Notes: generated by a model from the sequence alone, not told the origin. Shown: positions 43,857 through 53,914, counted from the first letter of the stretch. The stretch: 64,000 nucleotides of DNA from Undaria pinnatifida (GCA_012845835.1 JABAKD010000025.1:31502314-31566313); one strand, 5' to 3'. A program made the numbers and translations.

Positions 43857-44757
43857 ATAAATAAACACTTCACGCACTGGATATCACCTCATTATCATTC
43901 TAGAGCCATCCATGCCGCTGTTCCCCCCCCCCTCCCCCCCCCCGCTCCCCCCCCCCCGCCCCGAACGCCCTTTTCTTCCCCACCACCCGCACCATCGCCT
44001 AGACCTAGCACCACACGTATCACTAACCTCTCACCTAAAACCCTCCCCCCCCCCCCCCCGACGCCCCCTTCACCCCCCACCCCCCCCCGCCCCCACCCCC
44101 CACTTCCCCAACCCCCCCCCCAACCCCTCGAACACTCCGCCCTCTCTCTACTCACTGATTGTACGACTTACCCCAGGATGTACATGATGAACTGATGCAT
44201 TCTTTCCAAAACCGTCGCATTTAGCCCCTCAAAGTAATGTAGAATTTCCACGCACAGATTGAGCTGCCTCCCCCGTCCCCCCCTCGCCCAAACCTTCCCC
44301 CCCATGATAAACTGGTGCATTAATTAAAGTATGTATTAACTTTTTTCCCGAAACCGTCAGATTTATCCCCTTGCGAGGATTTACATCTTCCACGCACAAG
44401 TTTCCCGCCCGTCCGCCCCCCCTCTTCCCCCCCCCTCAAACCCCGCTCGCTTTTGATCAAAACCAGGCCCCCACGTCCTTCAAAACTCCGCCCCCCCCCT
44501 AACCGGATATTAGACTTACAGGGTTCACTTGATAAACGGATACATTTCCCCTCACAGCTGTCAGATTTGGTCCCCCTCAGAAACGGGTTTTATAGTTTCC
44601 GCGCACAGACTGACTAACATCACCCTGTTTACCCTGAAAGCTACACTGCTGTAGTTGTAAGGGGAGTCGCGCCGACCTATATCCTTAATGAGGACACACA
44701 ACTCGTAATACGCGCGATCGAAGTATCACACACAGCTTGCAAAGATGAGTTTCGACG
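43857..44757 (-). mobile_element. Foldback family long copy, interrupted at 44758 by a hAT element
   Basis: It begins with AAATAAACACTTCACGCACTGGATATCACCTCATTATC, shared with 35620 and 58080. Poly-C-rich spacers follow, then the right-hand foldback arm (GATAAAC.GATACATTTCC, CCCCTCAGAAACGGGTTTTATAG, GGGGAGTCG, CGCGCGATCG, CACACAGCTTGCAAAGATGAG). The arm breaks off at TTTCGACGAAATCTTC and resumes at 46544 after a 1,778-bp insertion. Confidence 0.75.
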
Positions 44758-44765
44758 AAATCTTC
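44758..44765 (+). other. Left 8-bp target duplication of the hAT element
   Basis: AAATCTTC here is repeated exactly at 46544-46551. The uninterrupted foldback consensus has the motif once (…ACAAAATCTTCGATCTC). Confidence 0.85.
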
Positions 44766-44814
44766 CACACCCTGTACAAATATCCATAACAAATACAAAT
44801 AATAGTTGCGTGCA

Positions 44815-45095
44815 TTTGTCCCAGGGCAGTATTTGCCTCCAGACAAATTTTTGCGCAGCTTCTCAAGCGAGTATTTGGCTGCCAGACAAATATTTGCACA
44901 GGTTCTCGAGAGACTCTTTGCCTGCAGACAAATATTTGCGCAGCTTCTCAAAAAAGCATTTGATTTCAGACAAATATTTGCGCAGGTTTTCCAGAGAGTA
45001 TTTGCCTGCAGACAAATATTTGCGCAGCTTCTCTAGAAAGTATTTGCTTCCAGACAAATATTTGCGCAGCTTCTCAAGAAAGTATTTGTCTGCAA
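44815..45095. repeat. 42-bp repeat array, left subterminal region of the hAT element
   Basis: Units follow TTTGCGCAG(C/G)TTCTC.A...AGTATTTGCCTGCAGACAAATA, with about six and a half copies at 42-bp spacing. Since 42 is divisible by three, both strands give 14-residue repeats in several open frames (RQIFAQ..., LRKYLS...). This is better explained by the sequence than by coding. Confidence 0.88.
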
Positions 45096-45439
45096 ACAAT
45101 GTATTGCGGATGAGGAGATATTGACCTCTTCGGCGTACAAGTACGTACATTATATGGGGTACATACGGAATGCATAAATACGGGTGTTGTGCCCGGTTTA
45201 CTTGCAGCCACGAAGAGGCCGTTGAGCCCGGTGTATTTGCCGCCGCGAATATCAGTGGTCCTGCACACAACCAAACCAGCTTCCCATCACGGCAAGAGCA
45301 ACTACCGCGGGCTGTGCATGTCAACATGCCAGCTGTCAGTACCGAAGAAGCAAATGTCAATGGTGATGGTACGCCACCTGGCGACGGAGCTGGCGCGTCG
45401 GCAGCAGCTCCAGTTAATGTCGACGTCAACGCAGCTGGG

Positions 45440-45732
45440 ATGAAGTGATTTTCGGGGCTCCTGCGTCGGCGGCAGTGCTTGAGCGTGATTTCAGCGCTGC
45501 TGGGCGTATGATAACGTCCTCCAGGAGCACCACGGACAGCAAGTACGTGGAGATGATCCTGTTCCTGCACGGAAACCTGGACCTCATCCCTCAGGACATC
45601 CCTAAGCTGACCGAAGCTGGTGCGCGAAGCAAGATCCCCGGGCGACTGGTGGACCCTGTGGAAGGGCTGAAGGATCTCGACGGCGCATTTGCCCCGGAGG
45701 ACCTCACCGCCGGGGAGTCGGGGGGGGGTTGA
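45440..45732 (+). pseudogene. hAT transposase C-terminal dimerisation fragment
   Basis: The translation contains FGAPASAAVLERDFSAAGRM then TSSRSTTDSKYVEMILFLHG and NLDLIP. This matches the hAT C-terminal dimerisation motif: a small hydrophobic segment, the ER.FSaaG box, an R/S-rich stretch, then the hydrophobic helix with FL..N. An acidic tail ends at a TGA (45730-45732). The DDE catalytic core and the BED zinc finger are absent. The ATG at 45445 is incidental; similarity begins a few codons before it. It lies in the middle of the hAT element defined by the 8-bp duplication, so it is the remnant of that family's own transposase. Confidence 0.85.
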
Positions 45733-46260
45733 CGTTTAAACAGCATGGAATAGTAGAAGTAGCTTCATGGCGATCAGGCCCGCAGCGAGAACGAGTAGCA
45801 ACGTCTTTGTGGTGTTTGTGGATCCTTGGTATTTGTTGTACTTTGCCACAGGTGTCGACTCATCTCATGATACGGAATGAGTAAGATGGTGGAGGGGTTT
45901 GGTGGCGTCGGCGTGTTTGTGTTTGTTTGCGTTCCGTACGGGGTGAGGCGGCTTCGACTGTTGTATATGGCAGAAGAAGTAAATGTCAAAGGTCGACGGG
46001 GATGGCATTTGCATAATAAAAATAAGATATAATATGACTCATAGGTAGTCGATAGATTTTCATTTTTTCTCGGTTTGGCTGATCCTGTGTTTTTCCACTC
46101 CGATCAAAAGATATTCCAGATGCACGCTTCAGGGATTTGCTTTTGTATTTCCGACACCAATCTCCCATCGCATGTCATATGATACGGCTAATCTCTCCCT
46201 CCGACTTCCCTGCAGTAACAGCTGCTTTTTCATAATAGTTGTCAGGTCAAATACAACACT
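45733..46260. other. Internal hAT sequence without recognised gene
   Basis: Non-coding sequence between the transposase fragment and the right-hand 42-bp array. Confidence 0.5.
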
Positions 46261-46261
46261 A

Positions 46262-46518
46262 GTTGCGCAGGTTCTCCAGGGCAGTATTTGCCTGCCAGAC
46301 AAATATTTGCGCAGGTTCTCAAGAGAGTATTTGCCTGCAGACAAATATTTGCGCAGATTCTCAAGCGAGTATTTGCCTGCAGACAAATATTTGCGCAGGT
46401 TCTCCAAAAAGTATTTGCCTGCAGACAAATATTTGGGCAGCTTCTCAAAAAAGTATTTGCTTCCAGACGAATTTTTGCGCAGGTTTTCCAGAGAGTATTT
46501 GCCTGACAGACAAATAGC
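46262..46518. repeat. 42-bp repeat array, right subterminal region of the hAT element
   Basis: About six copies of the same 42-bp unit as 44815-45095, in the same orientation rather than inverted. Confidence 0.88.
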
Positions 46519-46543
46519 AAAAAATGTATTTGTACAGGGCGTG

Positions 46544-46551
46544 AAATCTTC
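46544..46551 (+). other. Right 8-bp target duplication of the hAT element
   Basis: AAATCTTC, identical to 44758-44765, continuing into GATCTCACAAGTCGAGTGTA of the interrupted foldback tip. Confidence 0.85.
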
Positions 46552-46690
46552 GATCTCACAAGTCGAGTGTATTATTTTTTTTATAATATTTTGAAAATAT
46601 GAAAAAAACCTTCCAGCTTTGAGATAGGAGAATTTGTCGATATTCATCTTTACAACTATCTGTGCGTGATACTTCGATCGCGCAAATTAT
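46544..46690. repeat. Foldback tip junction with AT-rich spacer
   Basis: The right tip (AAATCTTCGATCTCAC) is followed by an AT-rich spacer and then by a left tip in opposite orientation (TTTGTCGATATTCATCTTTAC, then GTGCGTGATACTTCGATCGCGC). This is the same head-to-head arrangement as at 36293-36440. Confidence 0.7.
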
Positions 46691-46744
46691 TAAAAGAAAA
46701 ACTTTTAAATAAATAAAAAACACGCCAACGCATATGGACTATAT

Positions 46745-47237
46745 GTTTTTTTCCCCTTTGTTCCCTCCTTGCGTGTCCAGGTTTTTGGCTCGTGTTCGGA
46801 TTATCTTATTTTGGTTTTACTTTACTTTATTTTATTTCATTTTATTATGTTTATTTTCCGAGCTTTGGCTCTCCTTTCCGGTTGGGTTGTTTCTTCGATT
46901 TCCCCTTCATTTTGTTTGTTTCATTTTTTGTTTTATTTTTATATTTGTTTTTATTTGTTTTTTTATTTTGTTTTTGTTTTTTGTTTTTGTTTTTGTTTTT
47001 GTTTATTTCGTATTTCTCTCTTCCAATGTATTTCTGTTGCTGACGTATGTATGTTGTGCCTGTCGTACCCAGTACTAGGGCATGACATTGCGTTGTCGAA
47101 TGCATTACGATGCATTATCTCTGTGTCGTGGCTTGTGACCACAGAGCTGATCTTTCTAGGGTGAAGAATCAGTACGGACACTGGGTGTGCTGGATGTCGA
47201 CGAGTAGAAGAACGGTTTAATGTGAAGAACACACACA
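46745..47237 (+). mobile_element. LINE 3'-end copy, 5'-truncated
   Basis: It runs from about CCCCTTTGTTCCCTCCTTGC through the T-rich TTTTTG region, CGTATTTCTCTCTTCCAATG and ACACTGGGTGTGCTGGATGTCG to AATGTGAAGAACACACACACA. It is nearly identical to 51760-52283 and to the complement of 62636-63122. Only 3' untranslated sequence remains. The AC-repeat end is the tail common to the three copies. Confidence 0.85.
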
Positions 47238-47464
47238 CATATGTATGTGCTAAATATTCTTGGGTGTGCTGGACGTCGGTGTGTGGCAACACCAAGCAAG
47301 TACTTTGCAGACATATTCTAGGAATACGCACCAAGAGTGCAAACAGCACCGTGTGTGTTGTCTTCACTTTCAACGATTCCTTTACAACAACGAAATTATC
47401 AGTACGCAGCAGAGTTCGTGCTGATTCTTCATCCTGGGTAAATACAAGTTTTCAATAGCAATTT
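47238..47464. other. No recognised feature
   Basis: Unique-looking sequence. GGGTGTGCTGGACGTCGGTG near 47265 resembles the LINE end at 47180, which may be a small local duplication. Confidence 0.4.
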
Positions 47465-47620
47465 TGTGGTGACGGATATACAATTGGGCTCGAGTCGACA
47501 AGAGGAAGAAAACTGAAACATTTCCGCGATAAAATGATAGGCACGCACGGTAGTAGTGGGTGTGTGGGGAGAAGGGCCTTTTATTTGACCCCGGATCTGA
47601 GTTACTGCTGGGAGGGAGCA
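47465..47620 (+). repeat. Dispersed repeat family K, copy
   Basis: Landmarks: TACAATTGGGCTCGAGTCGAC, GGAAGAAAACTG, then TTTGACCCCGGATCTGAGTT, as in 13312-13480. Confidence 0.6.
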
Positions 47621-47699
47621 CGAGAGTAGTAGTGCGAGAATAGTAAAGGCTCCGGAGTAATATGCAAAAAAATATTGTATTTTTTTTAATACAACCCAA

Positions 47700-47937
47700 T
47701 ATATCATGAAAATATAAATACCCTCCAGCTGTGAGATCGAGGATTGTGTTGAAACCCATAGTTTTGCACTATGAGTTTGATACTCTGATCTACAACCCAA
47801 TTTATATACAACAACTATATTTTCCACGCACGAACTGCCTTACATCACTTTGTTGACACTGATATCTGCACTGCTGTAATTCCAAGGGGAGTCGGAAATC
47901 TATTCACCCGTAATACGCGCGATCGGAGTACCCCACA
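47700..47937. mobile_element. Short foldback element, left part (LINE inserted)
   Basis: The left tip (CCCTCCAGCTGTGAGATCGA, 47720-47740) is followed after ~90 bp by a right-arm sequence (TTTTCCACGCACGAACTGCC, CAAGGGGAGTCGG, CGTAATACGCGCGATCGGAGTA). The arm stops at about 47937 where the LINE begins and resumes at about 52276. Confidence 0.7.
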
Positions 47938-50900
47938 TTTGCTCAGGTCAGGAAAAAACAGCAGCGAGGCAAGGGCTGTACGGAGTAGGTCTAGCAGTTA
48001 AGGACTCAATATGCCGTAAGTCTAGGTTCACCCAGCAGTTCATTGACGAACGGCTTATGTCTATGCGCTTTGACTTGGATGGTCGATGCGATGCTGTTAA
48101 TTTCGTCGTTGCGTACGCCCCAACTGATTGTACCAAAGACACCAAGCTGAAAGGTATTTTCTGGCAAAAGCTGGAGGACCTGGTTGAACAGATCCCCACT
48201 AAAGAGTGTTTGTTTGTACTGATGGATGCTAACGCGCGAACTGGGCAGAGGATGGAAGGGTGCGGTGATGATGAAAGTAGGGTGCTTGGAGCATACGGAC
48301 GAGATGCTCGTAGCGATAATGGCAAACGACTTTTGTCGTTCGCTACCAATTGCAAGCTAGCTCTCACCAACACATTTTTCAGCACGCGCAAGGGTGGGAT
48401 ATCGCATACGTACAACGGCACCAGCCCGAATGACCGTAAGAGGATAGACTACATCCTAACCCGCCAAGCCCATCGACCTAGAGTACATGATGTTAAAGTC
48501 ATCCCACAGCCTCCGCCACCAGCTAAGGCCGATTCAGACCACAACATTGTGTACATCAAGGTCCGACTTAGTGGTCACTTTTCGTCCAACAGAAAAATGC
48601 TGAAACCCCCAAAACGCCGAGAATTCGACAGGCAGCTTTTTTTATCCGACGGAAAGCGCCGCCAACGAGTAATCGCGAGGGTTGTTTCCACTCTCAACCA
48701 ACCTATCCAGCCCCGTAACACGTCTGGCATGGTTGAGTTTTTCACCACGACTATCATCGATGCTGTAGAGAAAGAGGTGCCACCTCCACCACGTCGCCAC
48801 CGCCGGCATGGTTGGTGCGAGCCTGCCGAAACTTTGGCCGCTTTCAGAGTAGCATGGACAGCGAGAGAGGATGCGAGACAGTTCTTGCGTGCCAACCCCC
48901 GAGATAGTGTAGCGTGGAAGAAATTGAGATCTGCGTGTGCGAATCTGCAGGAAGTGGTTGCCGCAGGAGTACAAGCGTACTTTGAAGAGTACCTCGCCGA
49001 AACCGAGAGACTCCTAGCGAGTAACGATCAACGAGGGTTCTACAAGCACCTGAAGAGTACGGTGGGATTGCAAGGTACAAAAGCGAGGAGCGAGCAGTTT
49101 ATTATGGACGAGGATGGCACGTTGTTGCGGGATCAAGCGCGAATTCGTGAACGATGGGCGGGGCACTACCACAAACTCTTGAACACGAAATCGCTGAAAC
49201 TCGATCCCACGATCATCGACCTCTTGCCACCGCGATCGCTTAAACTATCGCTTGGAGATGAACCATCCATGGACGAGATGACGGATGCGATTAAGGGCAT
49301 GTCAAATTGGAAAGCCGTTGGACCAGACGGTCTCCCGGTCGAACTACTAAAACTTGACCACCCCGCTTTCGTCCAGTGTTTTCACAATATCCTTGTCAAC
49401 GTGTGGGTAACGGGCGAAGTCCCCCAGCAATGGAAAGATGCTATCATCAAGACCCTTCACAAAAAAAAGGATCGAACTGATTGCAACAATTACAGAGGGA
49501 TCTCGCTTGTTGCCCACGCAGGCAAAATATTGTTGAAAATCGTTGCGTCCCGCCTTAGCAACTACTGCGAGGCCGAGGAAATACTTCCTGAAGAACAGTG
49601 CGGCTTCCGTCCCGCACGGTCGACGGTCGACATGCTGTTTGTCGTGCGCCGGTTGCAAGAGCTCGGACGACAGAGGAAAATCCCCCTGTACATGTGCTTC
49701 ATCGATCTGCAGAAAGCGTACGACTCTGTCGACCGGGAACTGTTGTGGGAGGTACTCACACGCCTTGGCGTACCAACCAAGATGCTTACAGTTATCCGCA
49801 ACTTCCACGAAGGCATGCGGGCTCGCGTGCGTGCGGATGACGGCGAGCACTCGGATTGGTTTAATGTCACCCAGGGGCTGCGGCAAGGCTGCGTGCTATC
49901 ACCGTTACTGTTCAACGTGTTCTTCGCTGCTGCGATACACGTCGTGCTGGTACGCTTCAGCAAAGACGAAAGCATCGTAAGGGATTTGGTTCACCTCGAA
50001 GAGGGCAGTGCAGTCGGAAAAGAGGAACCGTTGGCATGCGTGCAAAGGGCTGTGTGGGGCATGTTGTACGCAGATGACGCAGGAATTGTTTCGAAGTCGG
50101 CGGAAGGCCTTGCTAAAATGATGACAGTCATCGTGACTGTCTTCGAAGCAGCAGGCCTCACGGTATCGGAAAAGAAGACAGAGACGATGCTGCTACGAAC
50201 ACCGGACCAGACATCCCTCGCCCCACCGCTCGCGATCGAAGCATCAGGCCAGAGGTATAAACAGACGACCCAGTTTTTATACCTAGGCGGCATTATCCAC
50301 GAAAGCGCTGACCTCTCGCTCGAAATCGAACGACGGATCCGTCTCATGCGGGCATGCCTCAAACGGTTTGGCCCGGAATTGTATGACAGGACGACCGCCC
50401 CGCTTAGTCTGAAAGTCCGCATGCTGAAGGCCGAGGTCATTGAGACCCTGCTGTACGGGTGTGTGACGTGGACCCTCAATGCGGACCACTTCGCCAAGCT
50501 CCGATCAGCCCACCACGAAGTCCTTTTGCGAGTCATTGGCTTCCAGCGCCGATTACGCACCGACCACACCACCCTCTCGTACGCGAAGGCCCTCAGGATG
50601 ACACGATGCGAGAGCATCGAAACGACCATCCGTAAACGGCGGCTCTTCTTTGCCGGGGCCCTGGTGCGACAACACAAGGGGCGACTGCCCCGTCGGTTGA
50701 TGTTCGGGACGATCGCTGGTGGGGAGAACCCGAAACCAGGCGGACAACTTAAGACTTGGCCTAGAGCCATAGCTGAGGACCTTAGGGTGTTCAAAGCCAA
50801 CGAGGGATCAACGGAACACTCCCCCTTAGTTTTTGGAGTTGGGACCGCGCTGTGGCCCACTGCAGCAAAAAAGGTGGGCAAGTGGTACCGGGGGGTCCTC

Positions 50901-51146
50901 GAAGCAGCTGAACGGTTCATGGGCAGGTGGCACGAGGATGAGGCAAAGCTGAGTAGACAGCGCCGCGCATCCGCCGTGGGTGGTGTCGAAGGGAACGGGG
51001 GGAGGGGGGGCAGCAGGAGGGGTAGAAGGAACACCGCCCAAGGGTATGGGGGCAGGGGGGGGGACAGTAGGAGTAGAAGGGAAACCGCGGTAGATGAAAG
51101 TAGGAAGGAGACCGCAGACAGGGTAGCAAGGTACCAGGCCGACTAG
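47938..51146 (+). CDS. LINE ORF2: AP-type endonuclease (partial) plus reverse transcriptase
   Basis: The frame is open from the 5' junction to a TAG at 51144-51146, over 1,060 codons. The first ATG inside it, 48057, would give 1,029 codons. Homology begins upstream of that ATG (GLYGVGLAVKDS, FTQQFIDERL), so the ATG is not the native start. Endonuclease motifs: VVAYAPTD, LMDANARTG and the catalytic SDHN (about 48534). Reverse transcriptase: WKAVGPDGLP, NYRGISLV, FRPARSTVDM, FIDLQKAYDSVDRE (about 49699), GLRQGCVLSPLLFN, and catalytic YADD at 50067-50078. After the thumb comes ESIETTIRKRRLFFAG and a Gly/Arg-rich low-complexity tail. It would nick target DNA and copy its RNA there. The absence of stops suggests a young insertion, but lacking the endonuclease N-terminus it is probably inactive. 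Confidence 0.9.
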
Positions 51147-51558
51147 TAGGTGGAACCTTTCTATCTATGCCACTCGTACCGCCAACTGCTGCGGCTGCTC
51201 GGAATGTGATGTCTTGGTACTTTGATTTTTCCGTGAATTTATTTATTTTATTTTATTTTATTTTTTTTATTTTTTTTCTTTCCCCTTCTTATCCTTATGA
51301 AGGGAGTCTTGCATGGTGGGTAGGTGACGAGCCTGTTTTATTTGGCCCTCCCAGTCTTCCTTCTTCTACTTGTTTCTTTTTCCCGGGGTATTTTTTCCCT
51401 TTCTTTCCCCCTTGCATGTCCATTTTGGCTCATGCTCGGGGTATGTTTCTATCTCCCGTGCTTTGGCTCCCCTTTTTATTTATTTATTTATTTATTTTGT
51501 CTTGGTTTCTTTCGTTGTTTCTCTCTTTTACAAGGTATTTTGGTTTAATGAGAAGAAC
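51147..51558 (+). repeat. First 3' untranslated region of the LINE
   Basis: T-rich, with ATTTATTTATTT runs. GGGGTATTTTTTCCC, CTTGCATGTCCATTTTGGCTC and GTGCTTTGGCTCCCC are diverged versions of the second region at 51750-51895. It ends GGTTTAATGAGAAGAACAC, parallel to the true 3' end GGTTTAATGTGAAGAACACAC at 52253-52275. A polypyrimidine tract and ACAAG lie at 51497-51534. Confidence 0.8.
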
Positions 51559-52283
51559 ACAAAGGGGGGAGGGGGGGAAACAGGAGGAGTAGAAGGAAAG
51601 CCGTCCAAGGGAATGGGGGCAGGGGGGGCAACAGGAGGAATAGAAGGGAGACCGCGGTGGACGAAGGCAGGAAGGAGATGGCAGACAGGGTAGCAAGGTA
51701 CCAGGCCGACTAGTAGGTACATAGCACTTTTCGTCTTTCTCTGGGGTATTTTTTTTTCCCCTTTGTTCCCTCCTTGCGTGTCCAGGTTTTTGGCTCGTGT
51801 TCGGATTATCTTATTTTGGTTTTACTTTACTTTATTTTATTTCATTTTATTATGTTTCTTTTCCGAGCTTTGGCTCTCCTTTGCGGTTGGGTTGTTTCTT
51901 CGATTTCCCCTTCATTTTGTTTGTTTCATTTTTTTGTTTTGTTTTTATCTTTGTTTTTATTTGTTTTCTTATTTTGTTTTTTTGTTTTTGTTTTTTGTTT
52001 TTGTTTTTGTTTTTGTTTTTTTGTTTTTGTTTTTGTTTTTGTTTATTTCGTATTTCTCTCTTCCAATGTATTTCTGTTGCTGACGTATGTATGTTGTGCC
52101 TGTCGTACCCAGTACTAGGGCATGACATTGCGTTGTCGAATGCATTACGATGCATTATCTCTGTTTCGTGGCTTGTGACCACAGAGCTGATCTTTCTAGG
52201 GTGAAGAATCAGTACGGACACTGGGTGTGCTGGATGTCGACGAGTAGAAGAACGGTTTAATGTGAAGAACACACACACACATA
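51559..52283 (+). repeat. Second C-terminal tail and 3' untranslated region of the LINE
   Basis: 51559-51716 repeats the G-rich ORF end (51000-51150), including ACAGGGTAGCAAGGTACCAG and GCCGACTAGTAGGT. The T-rich segment and 3' end follow. The whole unit is nearly identical to the complement of 62636-63355. Confidence 0.88.
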
Positions 52284-52350
52284 CAGCTTGCAAAAATTAG
52301 TTTAATTTAGACAAAATCTTCGATCTCACATATTGAGTGTATTTCGTTTT
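52276..52350. mobile_element. Short foldback element, right part
   Basis: After the LINE tail: CAGCTTGCAAAAATTAG, GACAAAATCTTCGATCTCAC and GAGTGTATTTC, the tip of the arm interrupted at 47937. Confidence 0.7.
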
Positions 52351-53627
52351 TATGTGAAAAAATATAAGAGAGAGGTCGCAAGTGTCGATGTCAAGTACGA
52401 CCTCTTACCTGTGCAACACCTTCATGCAGTGACCTGTTCACGATTTTCGACGTTATCACAACGATAAAAACGTTCACACACTTACTTTCCGATCGAGAAG
52501 ATGCAACCATTCTCGATCGTGGCTTAAGGCAGCATAAAAACATGCAACATGAAGTGATGTCCACCCTCGAACGTACGGAAGATGGAGGAAACAACGATGA
52601 TGATAGTATTTGCAACCGTTTTCCGCGTGACATCAAAATCAAGTCGGGTGTCCGTTTTGGTGGATGTCCTTGGTCCGAGTCCTGCACGGAGAACATTGTT
52701 CCCATGTTGGAATACGCGAAAATACTTGAACTCTTGAGACTTTGCAAAATCAGATGCAAATCGACGGTCAAAAATTAAAGTGAACGCGAGAATGGTGCAC
52801 TCTGTCTGCGATAAAATTGACGGCGCGTACTCGGGCGACGAATAATCCCCCTGTTAGCGCGGATTGTGCAGAAGAAGCTCCAACAAGATGAAGCACCTTG
52901 CGACCCGAGCTCTAACGAAGAAAGTGATGTCGAGAAAAAAGTGAAGTGATACGAGTACTCCGAATGTTCGTGCATAAATGGTTACGGATTAGGAGTAGTT
53001 GTCAACGTGGATCCTATACTTTTGCATCAACCTGCATTGAGTAGTGTACAGCAGTACCTGTTGTTTCCGTCGCCCTCACTTGAACGAGCCGCCCCTCCTC
53101 ATCAAGTCCCAACACCTTCGATTTGTCCGAAAGAACGCCCAAATTTGGTGAGTCTGAGACCGCTGGCGGATACTATAGTGCGCAGATGGCTTAAGCAGGG
53201 ATCTTGCCCAGGAGGAGTATACCAGGGAGAAACTAACAGTACATAATACGCAGCATACAAGACGAGTCGGTAAACTTTTGAAACAATTTGCATAACAGAT
53301 ACCACAGATTGCAAGCCACGTTGAAAATACTTAGTGCCAGGTTCACATGTTTGAACGATACCGGCTATATGTATGTGCTCAAAGGACGTCTTCAAATGGA
53401 GTGTGAGGTAGGAACGCAGCTTGATATGATGGTCACTGCATGCAGTCTTTTGCTGTTCACGTGGAGTCGGATGGCGCCCGGACGGAGTCTTTCTTTGACA
53501 CTTCACCGTGGTTCAGAACGCAAAACAAACTGTGGATACATAAGAAACCATATTTTTTTTCGTGTGTTTTTCATTTTTGTATTCACTTGGTTTTGGAGAC
53601 ACCTCCCGACTGTGCGGCTACTCGGAC
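52351..53627. other. No recognised gene
   Basis: Several open frames of 60-135 codons occur on both strands. None carries a motif I recognise, and their overlap argues against genes. It may be a decayed DNA transposon, but I have no positive evidence for that. Confidence 0.4.
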
Positions 53628-53810
53628 CGCTGTGATCGCAGGACGATATAGAATATAAAAGTTGTTTTTTCAACGTCACGGGGGGAGGCCATAAAACCAA
53701 GTGAAAAAAAATTGAAAAAAATATCTGTATGGTATAGTCTAGTCTAGTCAAATATTGTTGTTTCATTTTACTGCTTGTAGTATTGTAAATCATCCTGCGA
53801 TCACAGCGCT
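53628..53810. mobile_element. Small inverted-repeat element (MITE-like)
   Basis: GCTGTGATCGCAGGACGAT (about 53628-53646) is matched in reverse complement by CATCCTGCGATCACAGCGC (about 53792-53810), enclosing ~145 bp of AT-rich, non-coding sequence. No target duplication could be assigned. Confidence 0.55.
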
Positions 53811-53914
53811 CCGCTTAGTCCTTTCTGGCCATGATTGTGGTTGATGTCAGTAGTATTTTATGTCAATCCCGTGGCACCTCTGTCACACACCCCGTGTATA
53901 GACTATATAGACGG

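Larger units (their letters stand above)
44766..46543. mobile_element. hAT-family DNA transposon, internally deleted, with exact target duplication
   Basis: The ends are 16-bp inverted repeats with one mismatch: CACACCCTGTACAAAT (44766-44781) and ATTTGTACAGGGCGTG (46528-46543). They are flanked by the 8-bp duplication AAATCTTC, the length characteristic of hAT. Inside lies a fragment encoding the C-terminal dimerisation region of a hAT transposase, bracketed by two arrays of a 42-bp repeat near the ends. Most of the transposase is absent, so the element depends on an enzyme supplied elsewhere. The good preservation of ends and duplication suggests a fairly recent insertion. Confidence 0.88.
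47938..52283 (+). mobile_element. RTE-like LINE with two tandem 3' ends, inserted in a foldback element
   Basis: The insertion begins near TTTGCTCAGGTCAGG and ends in an AC-repeat tail (AAGAACACACACACACA). It interrupts the foldback arm between GATCGGAGTA and CAGCTTGCAAA. It contains a long endonuclease-reverse transcriptase frame, a first 3' untranslated region ending GTTTAATGAGAAGAACAC (51541-51558), then a second copy of the C-terminal tail and 3' untranslated region (51559-52283). The 5' end of the element is missing, but its N-terminal part is present in the copy at 63.4-63.9 kb. There are no LTRs. A family-level call finer than RTE-like would need phylogeny. Confidence 0.88.

Noticed and set aside
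44815-46518. CRISPR array at the 42-bp repeats
   Set aside because: Units are contiguous with no unique spacers, the genome is eukaryotic, and both arrays lie inside a hAT element.
46734-47164. Phe/Leu-rich membrane proteins in the T-rich tracts (also at 51.2-52.1 and 62.7-63.1 kb)
   Set aside because: These are the T-rich 3' untranslated regions of a LINE; three frames are open at once.
48575-50000. Minus-strand genes antisense to the LINE
   Set aside because: These frames overlap the clearly conserved endonuclease and reverse transcriptase and carry no motifs of their own.
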